64,000 nucleotides of DNA from Burkholderiales bacterium (GCA_023511995.1 JAIMAL010000012.1:19508-83507); one strand, 5' to 3'; positions 1 through 9,732 are shown, numbered from the stretch's first letter. A program made the numbers and translations. The notes: generated from the sequence alone by a model not told the origin.

Positions 1-763
1 AGACAAGTTCGGAAAACTCCCGGCAAAGCCGGGGCAGCACGTCGATCACGCGATGGAACCCCTTGCGCTCCACCAGGCCGCCCACGGAAATGAGGACCTT
101 GGCCCCAGCGGGGATGCCCAGCCGCGCGCGGGCCTGCTGTTTGTCCTCGGGCCGGAAGATTTCCGTATCCACGCCATTGCCCACCACTTCGATTTTGCCG
201 GCCTCGGCACCGAGGCTTACGAGGTGACGTTTGAGGGCTTCGGCCACACTGAACACCCGTGCCGCAGAGGCGAGCGCCCGCAGCATACGGCGTCGCTTGC
301 CGGGATGCCGCGCGTGGGGCACTTCGGTGCCGCGCAGGGTGATGGTGACCGGCACCTTGAACCAACGGCCGAGAAGGCTTGCGGCATAACCATCGGGATA
401 GGCGAAATGGGCATCGATCACCTCAAAACCGAATTCGCGCTTGAGCCGCCGAAGAAGCAGCACCGAGCCTGCCGCCATGGCGAAACCGTCCAATGTGCGC
501 AGCACACCGGGCACGGCAAGAAAACGGGGATGCCAGACGACGATGCCATCCTGCACTTCCCGTCGTGGCGGCATGGGCCGATAGCCCGGCCGAAACAGGC
601 GGATCAGACTCTGCAGGGGAAACCAGGGTACGGGCGCGACCACGGTGAGGGGCAGATGCCGGGCGACGCGGAACATGCGCTCCCGGATGAAGAGCCCCGC
701 CGCCGGCTGCACCGCGCTGGGAAACAGCGAGGAAAACACGAGAAGACGCGGCCCTTCAGCCAT
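1..763 (-). CDS. Glycosyltransferase family 4, partial (C-terminus outside window)
   Basis: This is a GT-B fold sugar transferase expected to add a sugar to the lipid-linked exopolysaccharide repeat at the cytoplasmic face of the inner membrane. The visible 254 codons give the N-terminal acceptor domain (LLVFSSLFPSAVQPAAGLFI near the start, FPSxxxPxxGxFIRER-type) and the first strand of the nucleotide-sugar domain (ISVGGLVERKGFHRVI near residue 232). The catalytic ExxxxxxxE region lies off the window. The ATG overlaps the stop of the upstream glycosyltransferase gene by 8 bases, so it belongs to the exosortase exopolysaccharide operon. The family is clear; the sugar specificity cannot be read. 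Confidence 0.88.
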   Translation of the reverse strand, partial: MAEGPRLLVFSSLFPSAVQPAAGLFIRERMFRVARHLPLTVVAPVPWFPLQSLIRLFRPGYRPMPPRREVQDGIVVWHPRFLAVPGVLRTLDGFAMAAGSVLLLRRLKREFGFEVIDAHFAYPDGYAASLLGRWFKVPVTITLRGTEVPHARHPGKRRRMLRALASAARVFSVAEALKRHLVSLGAEAGKIEVVGNGVDTEIFRPEDKQQARARLGIPAGAKVLISVGGLVERKGFHRVIDVLPRLCREFSELV

Positions 764-1970
764 GGCCCCGCCCGACTAGCCGTTCGTACACCGCCGCATA
801 GCGGGCCACGCTGGTTTTCCAGTTGCGTTCCTCCTCGACGAAGCGGCGACCCCGCGCGCGCATCTCGTGCCAACGGTGGCGGTGGGCAAGGGCGTGAAGC
901 ACGGTGCGGGCGAGGGCGTCTGCGTCGTCGGCGGGAAACAGCCAGCCGGTCTCCCCATGGCGGATCAATTCCCGGTGTCCGCCCACGTCGGAGGCGACGA
1001 AAAGATGCCCCTGGGCCATGGCCTCCAAAGGTTTGAGGGGGGTGACCAGTTCGGTCAGCCGCATGCGGTGACGCGCATAGACGAGGAGATCGATGAGATC
1101 GTAATAGCGGTTGACCTCATCGTGGGGCACGCGGCCGGCGAAGACGACGCGCTCCGAAAGCCCGAGGCTTTTTGCCTGGGCACGCAGTCTGGCCTCCTGG
1201 GGCCCACCCCCCACCAGGAGCACCTTGACCTCCGGCGCCTCCGCGAGGATGCGGGGCAGCGCGGCAAGCAACAGGTCCAAGCCCTCGTAGGCGTAGAAGG
1301 AGCCGATGAAACCCAGCACCTGGCTGCCGGCAAGCCCCAGCCGCGCTTTCAGCGTCTCGTCGGGCGGCCCGCCCAGGGGGAAGCGGTGGATATCCACGGC
1401 GTTGGGGATGACGGTGACTTTTTCCGCGGGAATGCCACGGCGGAGGATGTCGCCCCGCAAACCTTCGCAAATGCAGGTGATGGCATCCGCATGGCGGAAG
1501 GCATAGGTATCCAGGGCGCGGGAAAGGCGATAACGCAGGCTCCCCTCACGGGTGGTACCGTGGTCCACTGCCGCGTCTTCCCAGAAGGCGCGGACTTCAT
1601 ACACCACCGGGAGTCCCCGCCGATGGGCCACCCGCAGCGCGGGAAGAACATTGAGCTGGGGCGAGTGGGCGTGCACCACATCCGGCCGCACTGCCTCCAC
1701 CACCTCCTCCAGCCGGCGCGCCAAGGCCTGCATGTCGGCGAGCTGGCAGAAGACGGGCAGGCGACCCAGCACTCCGCGCGGCGGCACGGTACGGAAGAAA
1801 TGCAGCCCCTCCACCTCCTCCTCGCTCAACGTGCAGCCGGTCTGCCGCGGCCCGGTGAGGTGGAAGGTTTCCCACCCCAGCGCCCGCTGTTCCCGCAGAA
1901 TGGCGGCACTGCGGAAGGTGTAGCCGCTGTGCAGGGGAAGGGAATGGTCGAAGACGTGGAGGATGCGCAT
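756..1970 (-). CDS. Exosortase A-associated glycosyltransferase (stp3 / Daro_2409-like)
   Basis: A 404-aa GT4 glycosyltransferase. The N-terminus (MRILHVFDHSLPLHSGYTFR) matches the TIGR04063-type family that co-occurs with exosortase A clusters. The middle shows FIGSFYAYEGLDLLL, the usual start of the GT-B C-terminal domain, and the C-terminal part has PLKPLEAMAQG followed by a GG-containing loop, where the catalytic or donor-binding glutamate is expected. No signal peptide or membrane segment is seen. It starts 9 bases after the amidotransferase stop and its stop overlaps the next glycosyltransferase start. It probably builds the exopolysaccharide repeat unit; donor sugar unknown. Confidence 0.9.
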   Translation of the reverse strand: MRILHVFDHSLPLHSGYTFRSAAILREQRALGWETFHLTGPRQTGCTLSEEEVEGLHFFRTVPPRGVLGRLPVFCQLADMQALARRLEEVVEAVRPDVVHAHSPQLNVLPALRVAHRRGLPVVYEVRAFWEDAAVDHGTTREGSLRYRLSRALDTYAFRHADAITCICEGLRGDILRRGIPAEKVTVIPNAVDIHRFPLGGPPDETLKARLGLAGSQVLGFIGSFYAYEGLDLLLAALPRILAEAPEVKVLLVGGGPQEARLRAQAKSLGLSERVVFAGRVPHDEVNRYYDLIDLLVYARHRMRLTELVTPLKPLEAMAQGHLFVASDVGGHRELIRHGETGWLFPADDADALARTVLHALAHRHRWHEMRARGRRFVEEERNWKTSVARYAAVYERLVGRGHG

Positions 1971-1979
1971 GCGCTTTCC

Positions 1980-3908
1980 CTATTCCTTGAGCGGCAAGGG
2001 CGCAGTAGCCACGCCGGCTGAATCATTGCAGCGCAGGAAAGCCTCGAACATGAGCAGCGACCACAGGGGCGCGCTGTAGTCGCGCCGCCCGCTTTCGTGG
2101 GCCTTTACCATCTCGCGCAGGAAGCCCTGATCGAACCAGCCGGTGTCCGCCAGCCGTTCGCCCAGCACCGCCTGCCGCACCCGCTCCCGCAGCGGCCCGC
2201 GGAACCAGCTCGCCAGGGGCACGGAAAACCCCATCTTCGGCCGGTAGAGCACCTCCGCCGGAAGATAGGGTTCCATCGCCTTCTTCAGCAGGTATTTGCC
2301 CTCGCGCCCGTGCAGCTTGAATTCCCGCGGCAGTCCGGAGACCCATTCCATGAGCACGTGATCCATGAGGGGCTCGCGCACTTCCAGCGCATGGGCCATG
2401 CTGGCACGGTCCACCTTGGTGTTGATGTCGCCCACCAGATAGGTCTTCATGTCCAGGTACTGCACGCGGGAGACGGGATCTTCCTTCGGTGCGCTGGCAT
2501 CGTGCCGGCGCAGCACTTCGACGGCCTCGTAGCCCTGCAACTCGCGCTTGAAAGTGTCGCTATACAATCTGCAGCGCAACGGATCACCGAGGACGGAAAC
2601 GCCATGGAAATAACCCGCCACCGCATCCCGCCCCAACGCCTCAAAGGTGGACTTGGCGCGCAACACCCGGGGCGCCCAGTCCAGCTTGGGATAGACACGC
2701 CCAAGCCAGCCGAAGAGGGGGCGGCGCAGCGCATCCGGCAACAGGGCGCGCAGGCGTTCTTCGTAAAGATGCCAGCGGTAACGGCGGTAGCCGGCGAAGT
2801 TCTCATCGCCTCCGTCGCCGGAGAGGGCCACGGTGACATGTTTGCGCGCCAGCTCGCACAACCGGTAGGTGGGCAGGGCGGAGGAGTCGGCGAAGGGCTC
2901 GTCATAGACAGCGGCGAGACGGTCGATGAGATCGTAATCGTCGGTGACCACCGTCTCCACGTGATGGCGGGTGCGGTAACGTTGGGCCACCTGATGGGCG
3001 AACGCGGCCTCGTTGTAGGCGGGGTCGTCGAAGGCGATGGAACAGGTGTTGACCGGATCATTCTGCAGCTCCGCCATCATGGCCACCACGGCGCTCGAGT
3101 CAACGCCACCAGACAGGAAAGCGCCCAGGGGCACTTCGGCAACGAGGCGGATGCGCACCGCTTCGCGCAGGCGCGCGACGAGTTCCTCCTGCGCTTCGGC
3201 CAGGGTGATGGGCCCCACCGGTGTGAAGGGCATGTCCCAATACTGGCGTGGCGCGGGCAGCGGGCTTCCCCGCTTCAAAGTGAGCGTGTGGCCGGGCGGC
3301 AGTTTCCGCGCGCTTTTGTAGATGGTACGCGGCTCGGGGATGTAGCCGTAGGCGAAATACTCCTCGACGGCGAAAGGGTCCATCTGCCGCCCAAGCCCGG
3401 GGTGGGCGGTGAGCACCTTGAGCTCGGAGCCGAAGAGAAACCAACCATCGGCAAGCAAGGCGTAGAAGAGCGGCTTCACCCCGAACCGGTCGCGGGCGAG
3501 GAACAGGGTCTGTCGATTGCGATCCCAGAGGGCGAAGGCGAACATGCCGCGGAAACGCTCCACGCACTGCTCGCCCCACTCCTCCCAGGCGTGAACGATG
3601 ACTTCGGTGTCGCAATGGGTGCGGAACACATGTCCCGCTGCGGTAAGCGCCCGCGCAAGTTCGTTGAAGTTGTAAATCTCGCCGTTAAACACCACCACCA
3701 CGCTGCCGTCCTCGTTGAACAGGGGCTGCTGCCCCCCGGCGAGATCGATGATGGCAAGCCGCTTGTGGGCAAGGCCCAGACCCGGCTCCAGGTGAAGCCC
3801 CGTCTCATCGGGCCCACGATGGTGCTGGCGCTCGTTCATGCGCTCAAGCAGCGCGCGGTCGATGGGACGGCTGCCCTGGAGATCGAAAATGCCTGCAATG
3901 CCACACAT
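1980..3908 (-). CDS. Exosortase A system-associated amidotransferase (asparagine synthase-like)
   Basis: A 642-aa class II glutamine amidotransferase of the asparagine synthetase (AsnB) superfamily. Cys2 follows the initiator Met (MCGIAGIF) and is the expected glutaminase nucleophile. RGPDE (about residue 31) and NGEIYN (about 75) complete the GATase domain, and the PP-loop ATP-pyrophosphatase motif SGGVDSS lies at 266-272. The arrangement matches the TIGR03108-type subfamily found in exosortase A exopolysaccharide clusters, where it is thought to amidate a sugar or polysaccharide carboxylate rather than make asparagine. It lies between two glycosyltransferase genes with gaps of 14 and 9 bases. 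Family assignment is firm; substrate is inference. Confidence 0.92.
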   Translation of the reverse strand: MCGIAGIFDLQGSRPIDRALLERMNERQHHRGPDETGLHLEPGLGLAHKRLAIIDLAGGQQPLFNEDGSVVVVFNGEIYNFNELARALTAAGHVFRTHCDTEVIVHAWEEWGEQCVERFRGMFAFALWDRNRQTLFLARDRFGVKPLFYALLADGWFLFGSELKVLTAHPGLGRQMDPFAVEEYFAYGYIPEPRTIYKSARKLPPGHTLTLKRGSPLPAPRQYWDMPFTPVGPITLAEAQEELVARLREAVRIRLVAEVPLGAFLSGGVDSSAVVAMMAELQNDPVNTCSIAFDDPAYNEAAFAHQVAQRYRTRHHVETVVTDDYDLIDRLAAVYDEPFADSSALPTYRLCELARKHVTVALSGDGGDENFAGYRRYRWHLYEERLRALLPDALRRPLFGWLGRVYPKLDWAPRVLRAKSTFEALGRDAVAGYFHGVSVLGDPLRCRLYSDTFKRELQGYEAVEVLRRHDASAPKEDPVSRVQYLDMKTYLVGDINTKVDRASMAHALEVREPLMDHVLMEWVSGLPREFKLHGREGKYLLKKAMEPYLPAEVLYRPKMGFSVPLASWFRGPLRERVRQAVLGERLADTGWFDQGFLREMVKAHESGRRDYSAPLWSLLMFEAFLRCNDSAGVATAPLPLKE

Positions 3909-3922
3909 GAATGGAAACGGGA

Positions 3923-5098
3923 TCAGCCGCGACCCGCCTCCCGGGCGGCGGGCAGGAAGGCACGCCGTGCCAGCACCTCGTCATAGACGCCAAGATATCC
4001 GCGCACCATCGCCTCCAGGCTGAAGTGCGCCTGCACCCGCGCCCGTGCCTGGGCGCCCTCCCGCGCCCGGCGTGCCGGATCGTCGAGGTATTCAAGCAAT
4101 GCCCGTGCCAATTCCTCCGGCCGGCCGGGGGCCACCAGGCGGCCCGTTAAACCTTCCTCCACCAGCTCCGGATTGCCGCCGACGCGGGTGGCGATCACCG
4201 GCAGCGCGCTGGCCATGGCTTCGAGGATGGTGTTGGAAATGCCCTCGCCCAGGGAGGGCAGGACGAAGACATCCATGGCCTTGAGCAGGGTGGGGGTGTC
4301 GGTCCGGTTGCCGGGCAGCCAGACCCGGTCGGCCACACCCAGCTCCGCCGCCAGCCGCGCGCAGGTCTGCCGGGTGGGACCTTCACCGATGAGGAAAAGC
4401 CAAAGACGCCCCCGCAGTGGGGGACGGAGCGCGAGCACCTGGGCGAACGCCTTGATGAGGCTTGGAAAATCCTTCACCTCCGCCATGCGGCCGAGACTGC
4501 CCACCACGAGATCCTCCGGCGCAATGGCCGCCGGGCCGATGACGGGCCGCGCCCCCAGGCGGGGCTGGAAACGTTCCACATCCACGCCGTTGTAGATTTG
4601 CCGGATGCGCGCCGGCGCCACGCCAATGGTGTCGACAAGCCAGCGGGCGAGGTCCCGGGAGACGGTGATGTAGCGGTCAACGAAGGGCCGCGCCAGGCGG
4701 CGCAGCAAATTGTACTTGCGGTTGCGCCCGGCGAGGTCGAAAACATCCCGGCCATGCTCGCCATGCACCCGGGCACGGACGCCACAGGCGGCGGCGATGA
4801 ACTGGCCCTCCAGTGCGGAGAGGTTGCGAGTGTGCACGAGGTCGGGTTGAAGACGGCGCAAAAGACGCGCCAGGCGCAGGTAGAGGCCAAAATCCTGGCC
4901 GGGGCGCTTGCCCAGGGCGAAAAATTCCACCGCCGGATTGGTGATGCGCAACCGGTAGTCGCTGAAGCCGTCGAGACAGATCACGGCATGCCGGTAGCGT
5001 TCCGGCGGGATGCGGTTCAAGAGGTTGACCATGCCGTTTTCCAGCCCGCCGGTGTCGAAGTGGTGCACCACGTGGGCGATGAGGGGAGGGGCGCTCAC
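3923..5098 (-). CDS. Exosortase-associated sugar transferase (stp2-like)
   Basis: A GT4 glycosyltransferase of 391 aa. I chose the GTG at 5098, which overlaps the xrtA stop as GTGA. The residues after it (SAPPLIAHVVHHFDTGGLEN) match the normal N-terminus of TIGR03088-type sugar transferases, whereas the longer open frame upstream is antisense-like sequence shared with xrtA. The GT-B C-terminal domain contains GEGISNTILEAMASALPVIA with the E-x7-E-type donor motif. It probably adds a sugar to the undecaprenyl-linked exopolysaccharide unit in the cytoplasm. Translational coupling with the exosortase gene is implied by the 4-base overlap. Confidence 0.9.
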   Translation of the reverse strand: MSAPPLIAHVVHHFDTGGLENGMVNLLNRIPPERYRHAVICLDGFSDYRLRITNPAVEFFALGKRPGQDFGLYLRLARLLRRLQPDLVHTRNLSALEGQFIAAACGVRARVHGEHGRDVFDLAGRNRKYNLLRRLARPFVDRYITVSRDLARWLVDTIGVAPARIRQIYNGVDVERFQPRLGARPVIGPAAIAPEDLVVGSLGRMAEVKDFPSLIKAFAQVLALRPPLRGRLWLFLIGEGPTRQTCARLAAELGVADRVWLPGNRTDTPTLLKAMDVFVLPSLGEGISNTILEAMASALPVIATRVGGNPELVEEGLTGRLVAPGRPEELARALLEYLDDPARRAREGAQARARVQAHFSLEAMVRGYLGVYDEVLARRAFLPAAREAGRG

Positions 5099-6606
5099 GT
5101 TTCCGCCGCCTGTTCCAGGGTGGCCGTGAGGGCGGGCAGCATGTCCCGCAGGAAGGCCTCGAGGATGGAAGCGGCTTCCTCCGGCCGTTCGTCGTAGGGG
5201 GTATAGACGATGACCGCCGCCGCGTCGTCCCAGTGCCCCAACAGGCGGCCGCGGGCCTCGTAGAACTTGGCCCAGTAGGGATTGATGGTGAAGGGACCGT
5301 TGAGCCAGTTCCAATGCCAGACGAGAAGCCGCTGGGGCGTGGAGCTCAGGCGCGTTTCCTGCACCGTCACCCTTTGCCCGGCAAGGGCCACTTCCCGTAA
5401 TGCCTCACCCACGTTGCGCCACACCGGGTGTTTCTGCCGCACCATCACGTTCTGGCTGTTGATGAGCTCCGCATCCTGCCGCTGGTAACGGTAATAGGCG
5501 ATGAACACGCCCACGCTGCGGCCCTCCTTGCGATAGGCTGCGGAAAGCTTTGCATCCATGCCCTTGTATTCCGGCTGCCAGTCGGTGAAGGCGACATCCT
5601 GCTGCCAGCCGTTGCGTCCCGCCGGCGGCACCAGATTCACCGCAAAGCCGTTGGGGGCGAGGGTTTCCAGATAAGCCGCATAAGCCGGCCAGATTGCCGC
5701 CACCGCGAGCCCCGCCAGCAGAAACGCCGCGGCACCGGGCACTGAAGCCACCGCAGTCTGCCCGCTGGGCAGGTTTGCCGGAACGCCTTCCCCGTCCTCC
5801 CGGAAGAAGGCGCCGATCCAGAAGAGGAGCAGCATCACGAGGCCAAAGAACACCCAGCCGTAGATGTAGTGATCCACGCCCAGAGCAAGCTTCATGTCGG
5901 AAAGATGGGCGATCATGACGATCATGTAGGCGCGCAGGCCGTTGGCGATGATGGGCACGACGATGGAGGCAGCGGCGAATAGCAGGCGCTTTTTCAGGCT
6001 GCGGTAGGTGAGGTACCCGTAGAGGGTACCCAGGGTGAAGGAGGCGATGAGGTAACGCAGCCCGCTGCAGCCCTCCACCACCGACCAGTTGCCGCTGGGG
6101 ATGGAAAAGAAGGTACCTTCCCGGTAGACGGGAATGCCGGTCAGGCGCAGGGCGGCGACGGTGAAGTCGGCGGTGAAGTTCATGAGGGGCGGGATGAGGA
6201 ATTCCCCCATGGGCACGGCCAGGAGCAGAAAGGCCAGGGGGAAGGCCATGGCCCGCACCACCTGCCCGCCCAGCACGGTGAACACCAAAGCGGGGATCAT
6301 GGCCACCAAGGCGAGCTGCTTGACCACCAACACCCGCGCGAGCTCCGCCGCAAGCCAGATAAGCCCCAACAGGACAAGCACCACCAAGCCCCGCCAGTCG
6401 GGCACCGGTGGCAGGGTGGCGAGGTTCTTGCGCCGCGTCCAGATCAGCCAGGCGGAAATGGGAAAGATGAGAAAGCCATGGGCGAAGGTCTCGGAGCGGC
6501 TCCAGATGGCGACGGTGGAGGACACCGTGGGCCAGTAGAGGGCAAGGAGCGCCACCACGCCGGCGATGGTGAGCCAGGCGGCGCGGGGCCAGGACAGGCG
6601 ATTCAT
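5095..6606 (-). CDS. xrtA: Exosortase A fused to EpsI domain
   Basis: A 503-aa integral membrane transpeptidase-like protein. The first about 275 residues form a multi-pass exosortase domain with the three conserved catalytic positions: Cys180 in VVEGCSGLRY, Arg225 in NGLRAYMIV and His246 in VDHYIYGW. A final membrane segment near 285-305 leads into a soluble EpsI-type domain to the C-terminus, a fusion common in exosortase A systems. Exosortases process PEP-CTERM proteins at the inner membrane, cleaving near the PEP motif for export and probably attachment to exopolysaccharide. Its start overlaps stp1's stop (ATGA) and its stop overlaps the next start (GTGA). All catalytic residues are present, so it should be active. 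Confidence 0.96.
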   Translation of the reverse strand: MNRLSWPRAAWLTIAGVVALLALYWPTVSSTVAIWSRSETFAHGFLIFPISAWLIWTRRKNLATLPPVPDWRGLVVLVLLGLIWLAAELARVLVVKQLALVAMIPALVFTVLGGQVVRAMAFPLAFLLLAVPMGEFLIPPLMNFTADFTVAALRLTGIPVYREGTFFSIPSGNWSVVEGCSGLRYLIASFTLGTLYGYLTYRSLKKRLLFAAASIVVPIIANGLRAYMIVMIAHLSDMKLALGVDHYIYGWVFFGLVMLLLFWIGAFFREDGEGVPANLPSGQTAVASVPGAAAFLLAGLAVAAIWPAYAAYLETLAPNGFAVNLVPPAGRNGWQQDVAFTDWQPEYKGMDAKLSAAYRKEGRSVGVFIAYYRYQRQDAELINSQNVMVRQKHPVWRNVGEALREVALAGQRVTVQETRLSSTPQRLLVWHWNWLNGPFTINPYWAKFYEARGRLLGHWDDAAAVIVYTPYDERPEEAASILEAFLRDMLPALTATLEQAAET

Positions 6607-7880
6607 GGCTCCACCCCCGGGGAGGGCGCCGGTTCGAGGAGACCATCGAGCCGGGCGAGGTGAGCATCCCAGCCGTAATCGGCCAGCACCCGGGCCCGGG
6701 CGCGCCGGCCCAGGACTTCCGCCCGCGCGGGGTCAGCAAGCAGCGCGGCGCAGCGGCTTAAGAATTCCCCCGCGCCATCGGCCACCGCCACCTCCTCCCC
6801 GGGGCGGGCGGCAATGCCTTCCAACGCCTGGGGCGAGACCACCGTGGCGCGCGCCATGGCCATGGCCTCCAGCACCTTGTTCTGGATGCCCCGGGCGATG
6901 CGCAAGGGGGCAACCGCCAGGCGGGCATGGGCGAGATAGGGGCGCACGTCGGCGACGGCGCCGGTGACCACCACGCGGGGAAGCCCAGCCAGGGCCCGCA
7001 CCCGCGCCTCGGGACGGGCACCGACGATGTAGAACACCGCTGCCGGATGGGCCGCCGAGAGGGCCGGCCACACCGCCTCGGCAAACCAGCACACGGCATC
7101 CACATTGGCCCAGTAATCCATGGCGCCGGTGAAGACCACGGCCTGCTCCCCCGGCGGGTAGGGACTGGGAAGGCTGGCCTGCGGCGAGAAATATTCCGTA
7201 TCCACGCCGTTGCTGATGGCGAAGATCCGCGCCGCACTCTCCGGGGCCTGACGGCGGAAGAGCTCGGCTTCCGCCGGGGAGACGAAAAGGGAAGCGGCAA
7301 AGGCCCGCGCCACACTGCGCTCGAAGGCGAAGAGGCGCGCTGCCTCCCGCCGGTAGAGGAGGGAGAGGGGAAAAGGGTGGCTGCCCGCATACTGGCGCCA
7401 CTTGTCCGAATCCATGTCCACGAAGTCGATGATGCGGTGCACCTCCTGGTAGGGAAGCAGGTATTGCGCCATCGACGAGGAATAGACGAGGGCCCGCCGC
7501 ACCCCCTGGGAAAGGCGCGCCTTCACCCAGCGCTCCATGCGCCGGTCGCGGTAATAGGGTAGGGTGAGGGGGCGGCCGGTCACCAGGCCGGTGAGACTGC
7601 GCAAAAGCGCACGGCGGCGGGAGAGCGGCAGCAGACAAATCTCCCCCTCCACCCAGCGGCGCAGGGTTTCCCCATGGGCCCAATCCGCGGGATCGTCGAC
7701 GAAGGCGCCGAGGTGGATGCGGTAGCGTTGGGCCAGATGGCGCAACAGATGGAAGGAGCGGATTTTGTCGCCCTTGTTGGGGGGGTAGGGAATGCGGTGC
7801 ACGAGGTAGAGCAGCTCCGGCCGCGTGGCGCGGGACCCCAAGGGGGAGGGGGAAAGCAACGGCGCGTCCGGGTTCCTCAT
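6603..7880 (-). CDS. Exosortase-associated sugar transferase (stp1-like)
   Basis: A 425-aa glycosyltransferase resembling TIGR03087-type PEP-CTERM/EpsH1 sugar transferases. The conserved N-terminal segment ELLYLVHRIPYPPNKGDKIR is diagnostic: the PPNKGDKIRS loop is shared by this group. The C-terminal domain has FTGAMDYWANVDAVCWF and GIQNKVLEAMAMA, the donor-binding glutamate region. I start at the ATG at 7880, which overlaps the FemAB gene stop as ATGA; earlier in-frame starts lie inside the neighbouring gene. It is cytoplasmic or membrane-associated and works on the same exopolysaccharide as its operon partners. Confidence 0.92.
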   Translation of the reverse strand: MRNPDAPLLSPSPLGSRATRPELLYLVHRIPYPPNKGDKIRSFHLLRHLAQRYRIHLGAFVDDPADWAHGETLRRWVEGEICLLPLSRRRALLRSLTGLVTGRPLTLPYYRDRRMERWVKARLSQGVRRALVYSSSMAQYLLPYQEVHRIIDFVDMDSDKWRQYAGSHPFPLSLLYRREAARLFAFERSVARAFAASLFVSPAEAELFRRQAPESAARIFAISNGVDTEYFSPQASLPSPYPPGEQAVVFTGAMDYWANVDAVCWFAEAVWPALSAAHPAAVFYIVGARPEARVRALAGLPRVVVTGAVADVRPYLAHARLAVAPLRIARGIQNKVLEAMAMARATVVSPQALEGIAARPGEEVAVADGAGEFLSRCAALLADPARAEVLGRRARARVLADYGWDAHLARLDGLLEPAPSPGVEP

Positions 7881-8902
7881 CCGAGAGACTTCACCAGATG
7901 CGGCCCCAGGGTGTTCACCACCGCCCGCGGCAGGCGTTTCCACAGGGCGATGAAAAGCCGGTATTTGGGATTGGCGGGATTGTGCTGGGGGATGTGGGAC
8001 AAGCGCACCAGGTCGTATTCGTAATAGAGGGGCTGCGGCGTGAAGCCCCAGTTTTTCTTGAAATCGAACTGCCCGGTGCCACGCTTGCTACGCCCGTAGT
8101 CGAAGACGCGGCAGCCCCGCTCGCAGGCATGGCGCATGAGCTCCCAGTACTTGAAATCGTTTGCCGCAAGCTCCCGTGCCGCCGGCACATCTCCCGCGTA
8201 ATAGGGGAGCACCTCGTCGCGGAACCAGAAGGTGAGCACACTGCTCACCGCTCGCCCCTGGTGGGTGACGGTGAGCACATCACAATCGGCACCGAACACC
8301 TCCTTGAGCAGGACGAAATAATGGCGGGGCAACACCGGCGTGCCATGGCGGTGCACGTTATCGGCAAAAAGGGCATAGAAGCGGTCCACATCGGCGTCGA
8401 ATTCCGCCTTCAGACCGTTTTTCATCCCCTTGCGCACCATGGCGCGCTGCTTGCGGGGAATGGCTTTGAGGTTCGCCTCCACGTCGAGCTCCAGCGGCTT
8501 GCGGAAGGTGCAGTAGAGGTCCTGGGTTGGCCAGTCGGGATGCCGGGGCCGCAGGTTTCGGTATTCGAGGTACCCCACTTGGAGCGCACGGGCGAGCTTG
8601 CGCGCCTCGCTGTCGAGGGCGGCGCGGGCGGCCTCGTCGGTGGTGGCGATGCCGCCATAGACACAGAAAGCGTTGCTGATCAGGGCATGACCGAAAAGAC
8701 GGCTGCGGATTTCGGTAAGGGGCAGCACGCCAACGATTTCGCCGCCCCGCTCCGCCAGCAGATAATGGGTGCGGTGGCCGAAGGCGCGTTCCAGCACCTC
8801 CCGCCAGCCGGCGCGGTGGAAGAAGGTGGCCTCGGGACAGGCGGCGACGAAGGCATCCCAGCGTGCCCGGTCGTCGGACGCCATGGGGCGCACGCGGATC
8901 AC
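7877..8902 (-). CDS. FemAB-related protein of the exosortase A system
   Basis: A 341-aa GNAT-fold protein of the FemAB family (TIGR03019-like). The first half contains DRARWDAFVAACPEATFFHR and a WREVLER motif typical of FemAB acyl/aminoacyl transferases; the second half has YAGDVPAARELAANDFKYWE and FDYGRSKRGTGQFDFKKNWG, the conserved GTGxFDFKKxWGF block of this family. It probably transfers an amino acid or acyl group onto the exopolysaccharide or its linker. The chosen GTG start at 8902 overlaps the deacetylase stop (GTGA), giving a run of coupled genes. The exact reaction in exosortase systems is unknown. Confidence 0.9.
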   Translation of the reverse strand: MIRVRPMASDDRARWDAFVAACPEATFFHRAGWREVLERAFGHRTHYLLAERGGEIVGVLPLTEIRSRLFGHALISNAFCVYGGIATTDEAARAALDSEARKLARALQVGYLEYRNLRPRHPDWPTQDLYCTFRKPLELDVEANLKAIPRKQRAMVRKGMKNGLKAEFDADVDRFYALFADNVHRHGTPVLPRHYFVLLKEVFGADCDVLTVTHQGRAVSSVLTFWFRDEVLPYYAGDVPAARELAANDFKYWELMRHACERGCRVFDYGRSKRGTGQFDFKKNWGFTPQPLYYEYDLVRLSHIPQHNPANPKYRLFIALWKRLPRAVVNTLGPHLVKSLG

Positions 8903-9732
8903 CGGGTTTCGTTCAAGAAGATGCGGTCCATCCGGTCCCATTGGAAATCCTCGAGCAGGCGGATCAGTCGTCCTTCCATGCGCGACAGGTTGAGGTAATG
9001 CCGGAAACGGGCCTTCGCCCCCACCCCCTTCTGTCGCGGCTGCTGCGGGTCGATTTCCCAGGGGTGGAAATAGAAAATGCCGGGCTGGCCGTCATGGCGG
9101 TTGACCCGGGCCAGCATCCAGCGGGACACGGCATAGGGCAGCAGACGGAAATAACCGCCCCCCGCCGCGGGAAGATTGCGCCCGAACAATTGCACCGTCG
9201 TGGCCGGAAGCTCCAACACGCCCCCCTGGCGGGGACGATGGGCAAAGCGGGGCGCCTCCGGCATGCCGTAGTGATCGTGGCGCACGGGATAGATGCTGGA
9301 GCTGTAGCGATAGCCGGCTTCCGCCAGCGCCTCCAGCGCCCACAGATTGTCACCGTTGATGGAAAAGCTGGGGGCGCGATAGCCCTTCACCGCCACGCCG
9401 GCAATGTCCTCCAGGATGGCCTTGGCGCGCGTCACATCGGCGCGGAATTCGGCGGGGGACTGCTCGGCGACGCGCCGGTGGCCGTAGCCATGGCTGGCGA
9501 GCTCATGACCGTTCTCCACGATGGCGCGCACGATGCGGGGATAACGCTCCGCCACCCAGCCCAGGGTGAAGAAGGTCGCCCGCGCCCCGTAGCGGGCAAG
9601 CAGCTCGAGGATACGCTCCACGTTGCGCTCCACGCGGCAGGGCAGATGATCCCAATGCTCCCGCGGGATGTGGTGGGCAAAGGCGGAGACGTGGAAATAA
9701 TCCTCCACGTCGATGGTCATGGCGTTTTTCAT
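8899..9732 (-). CDS. Exosortase A system polysaccharide deacetylase
   Basis: A 277-aa NodB-homology carbohydrate esterase (CE4, TIGR03006-like). Metal-binding residues are visible as the TIDVEDYF motif (Asp8, with Asp11) and HELASHGYGH with His81 and His85. GYRAPSFSI provides the conserved Arg-Ala-Pro loop and FYFHPWEID a C-terminal histidine motif. It should remove acetyl groups from N-acetylated sugars of the exopolysaccharide. No signal peptide is visible, which is usual for this subfamily. Its start overlaps the wecB stop and its stop overlaps the FemAB start by 4 bases each. Confidence 0.94.
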   Translation of the reverse strand: MKNAMTIDVEDYFHVSAFAHHIPREHWDHLPCRVERNVERILELLARYGARATFFTLGWVAERYPRIVRAIVENGHELASHGYGHRRVAEQSPAEFRADVTRAKAILEDIAGVAVKGYRAPSFSINGDNLWALEALAEAGYRYSSSIYPVRHDHYGMPEAPRFAHRPRQGGVLELPATTVQLFGRNLPAAGGGYFRLLPYAVSRWMLARVNRHDGQPGIFYFHPWEIDPQQPRQKGVGAKARFRHYLNLSRMEGRLIRLLEDFQWDRMDRIFLNETR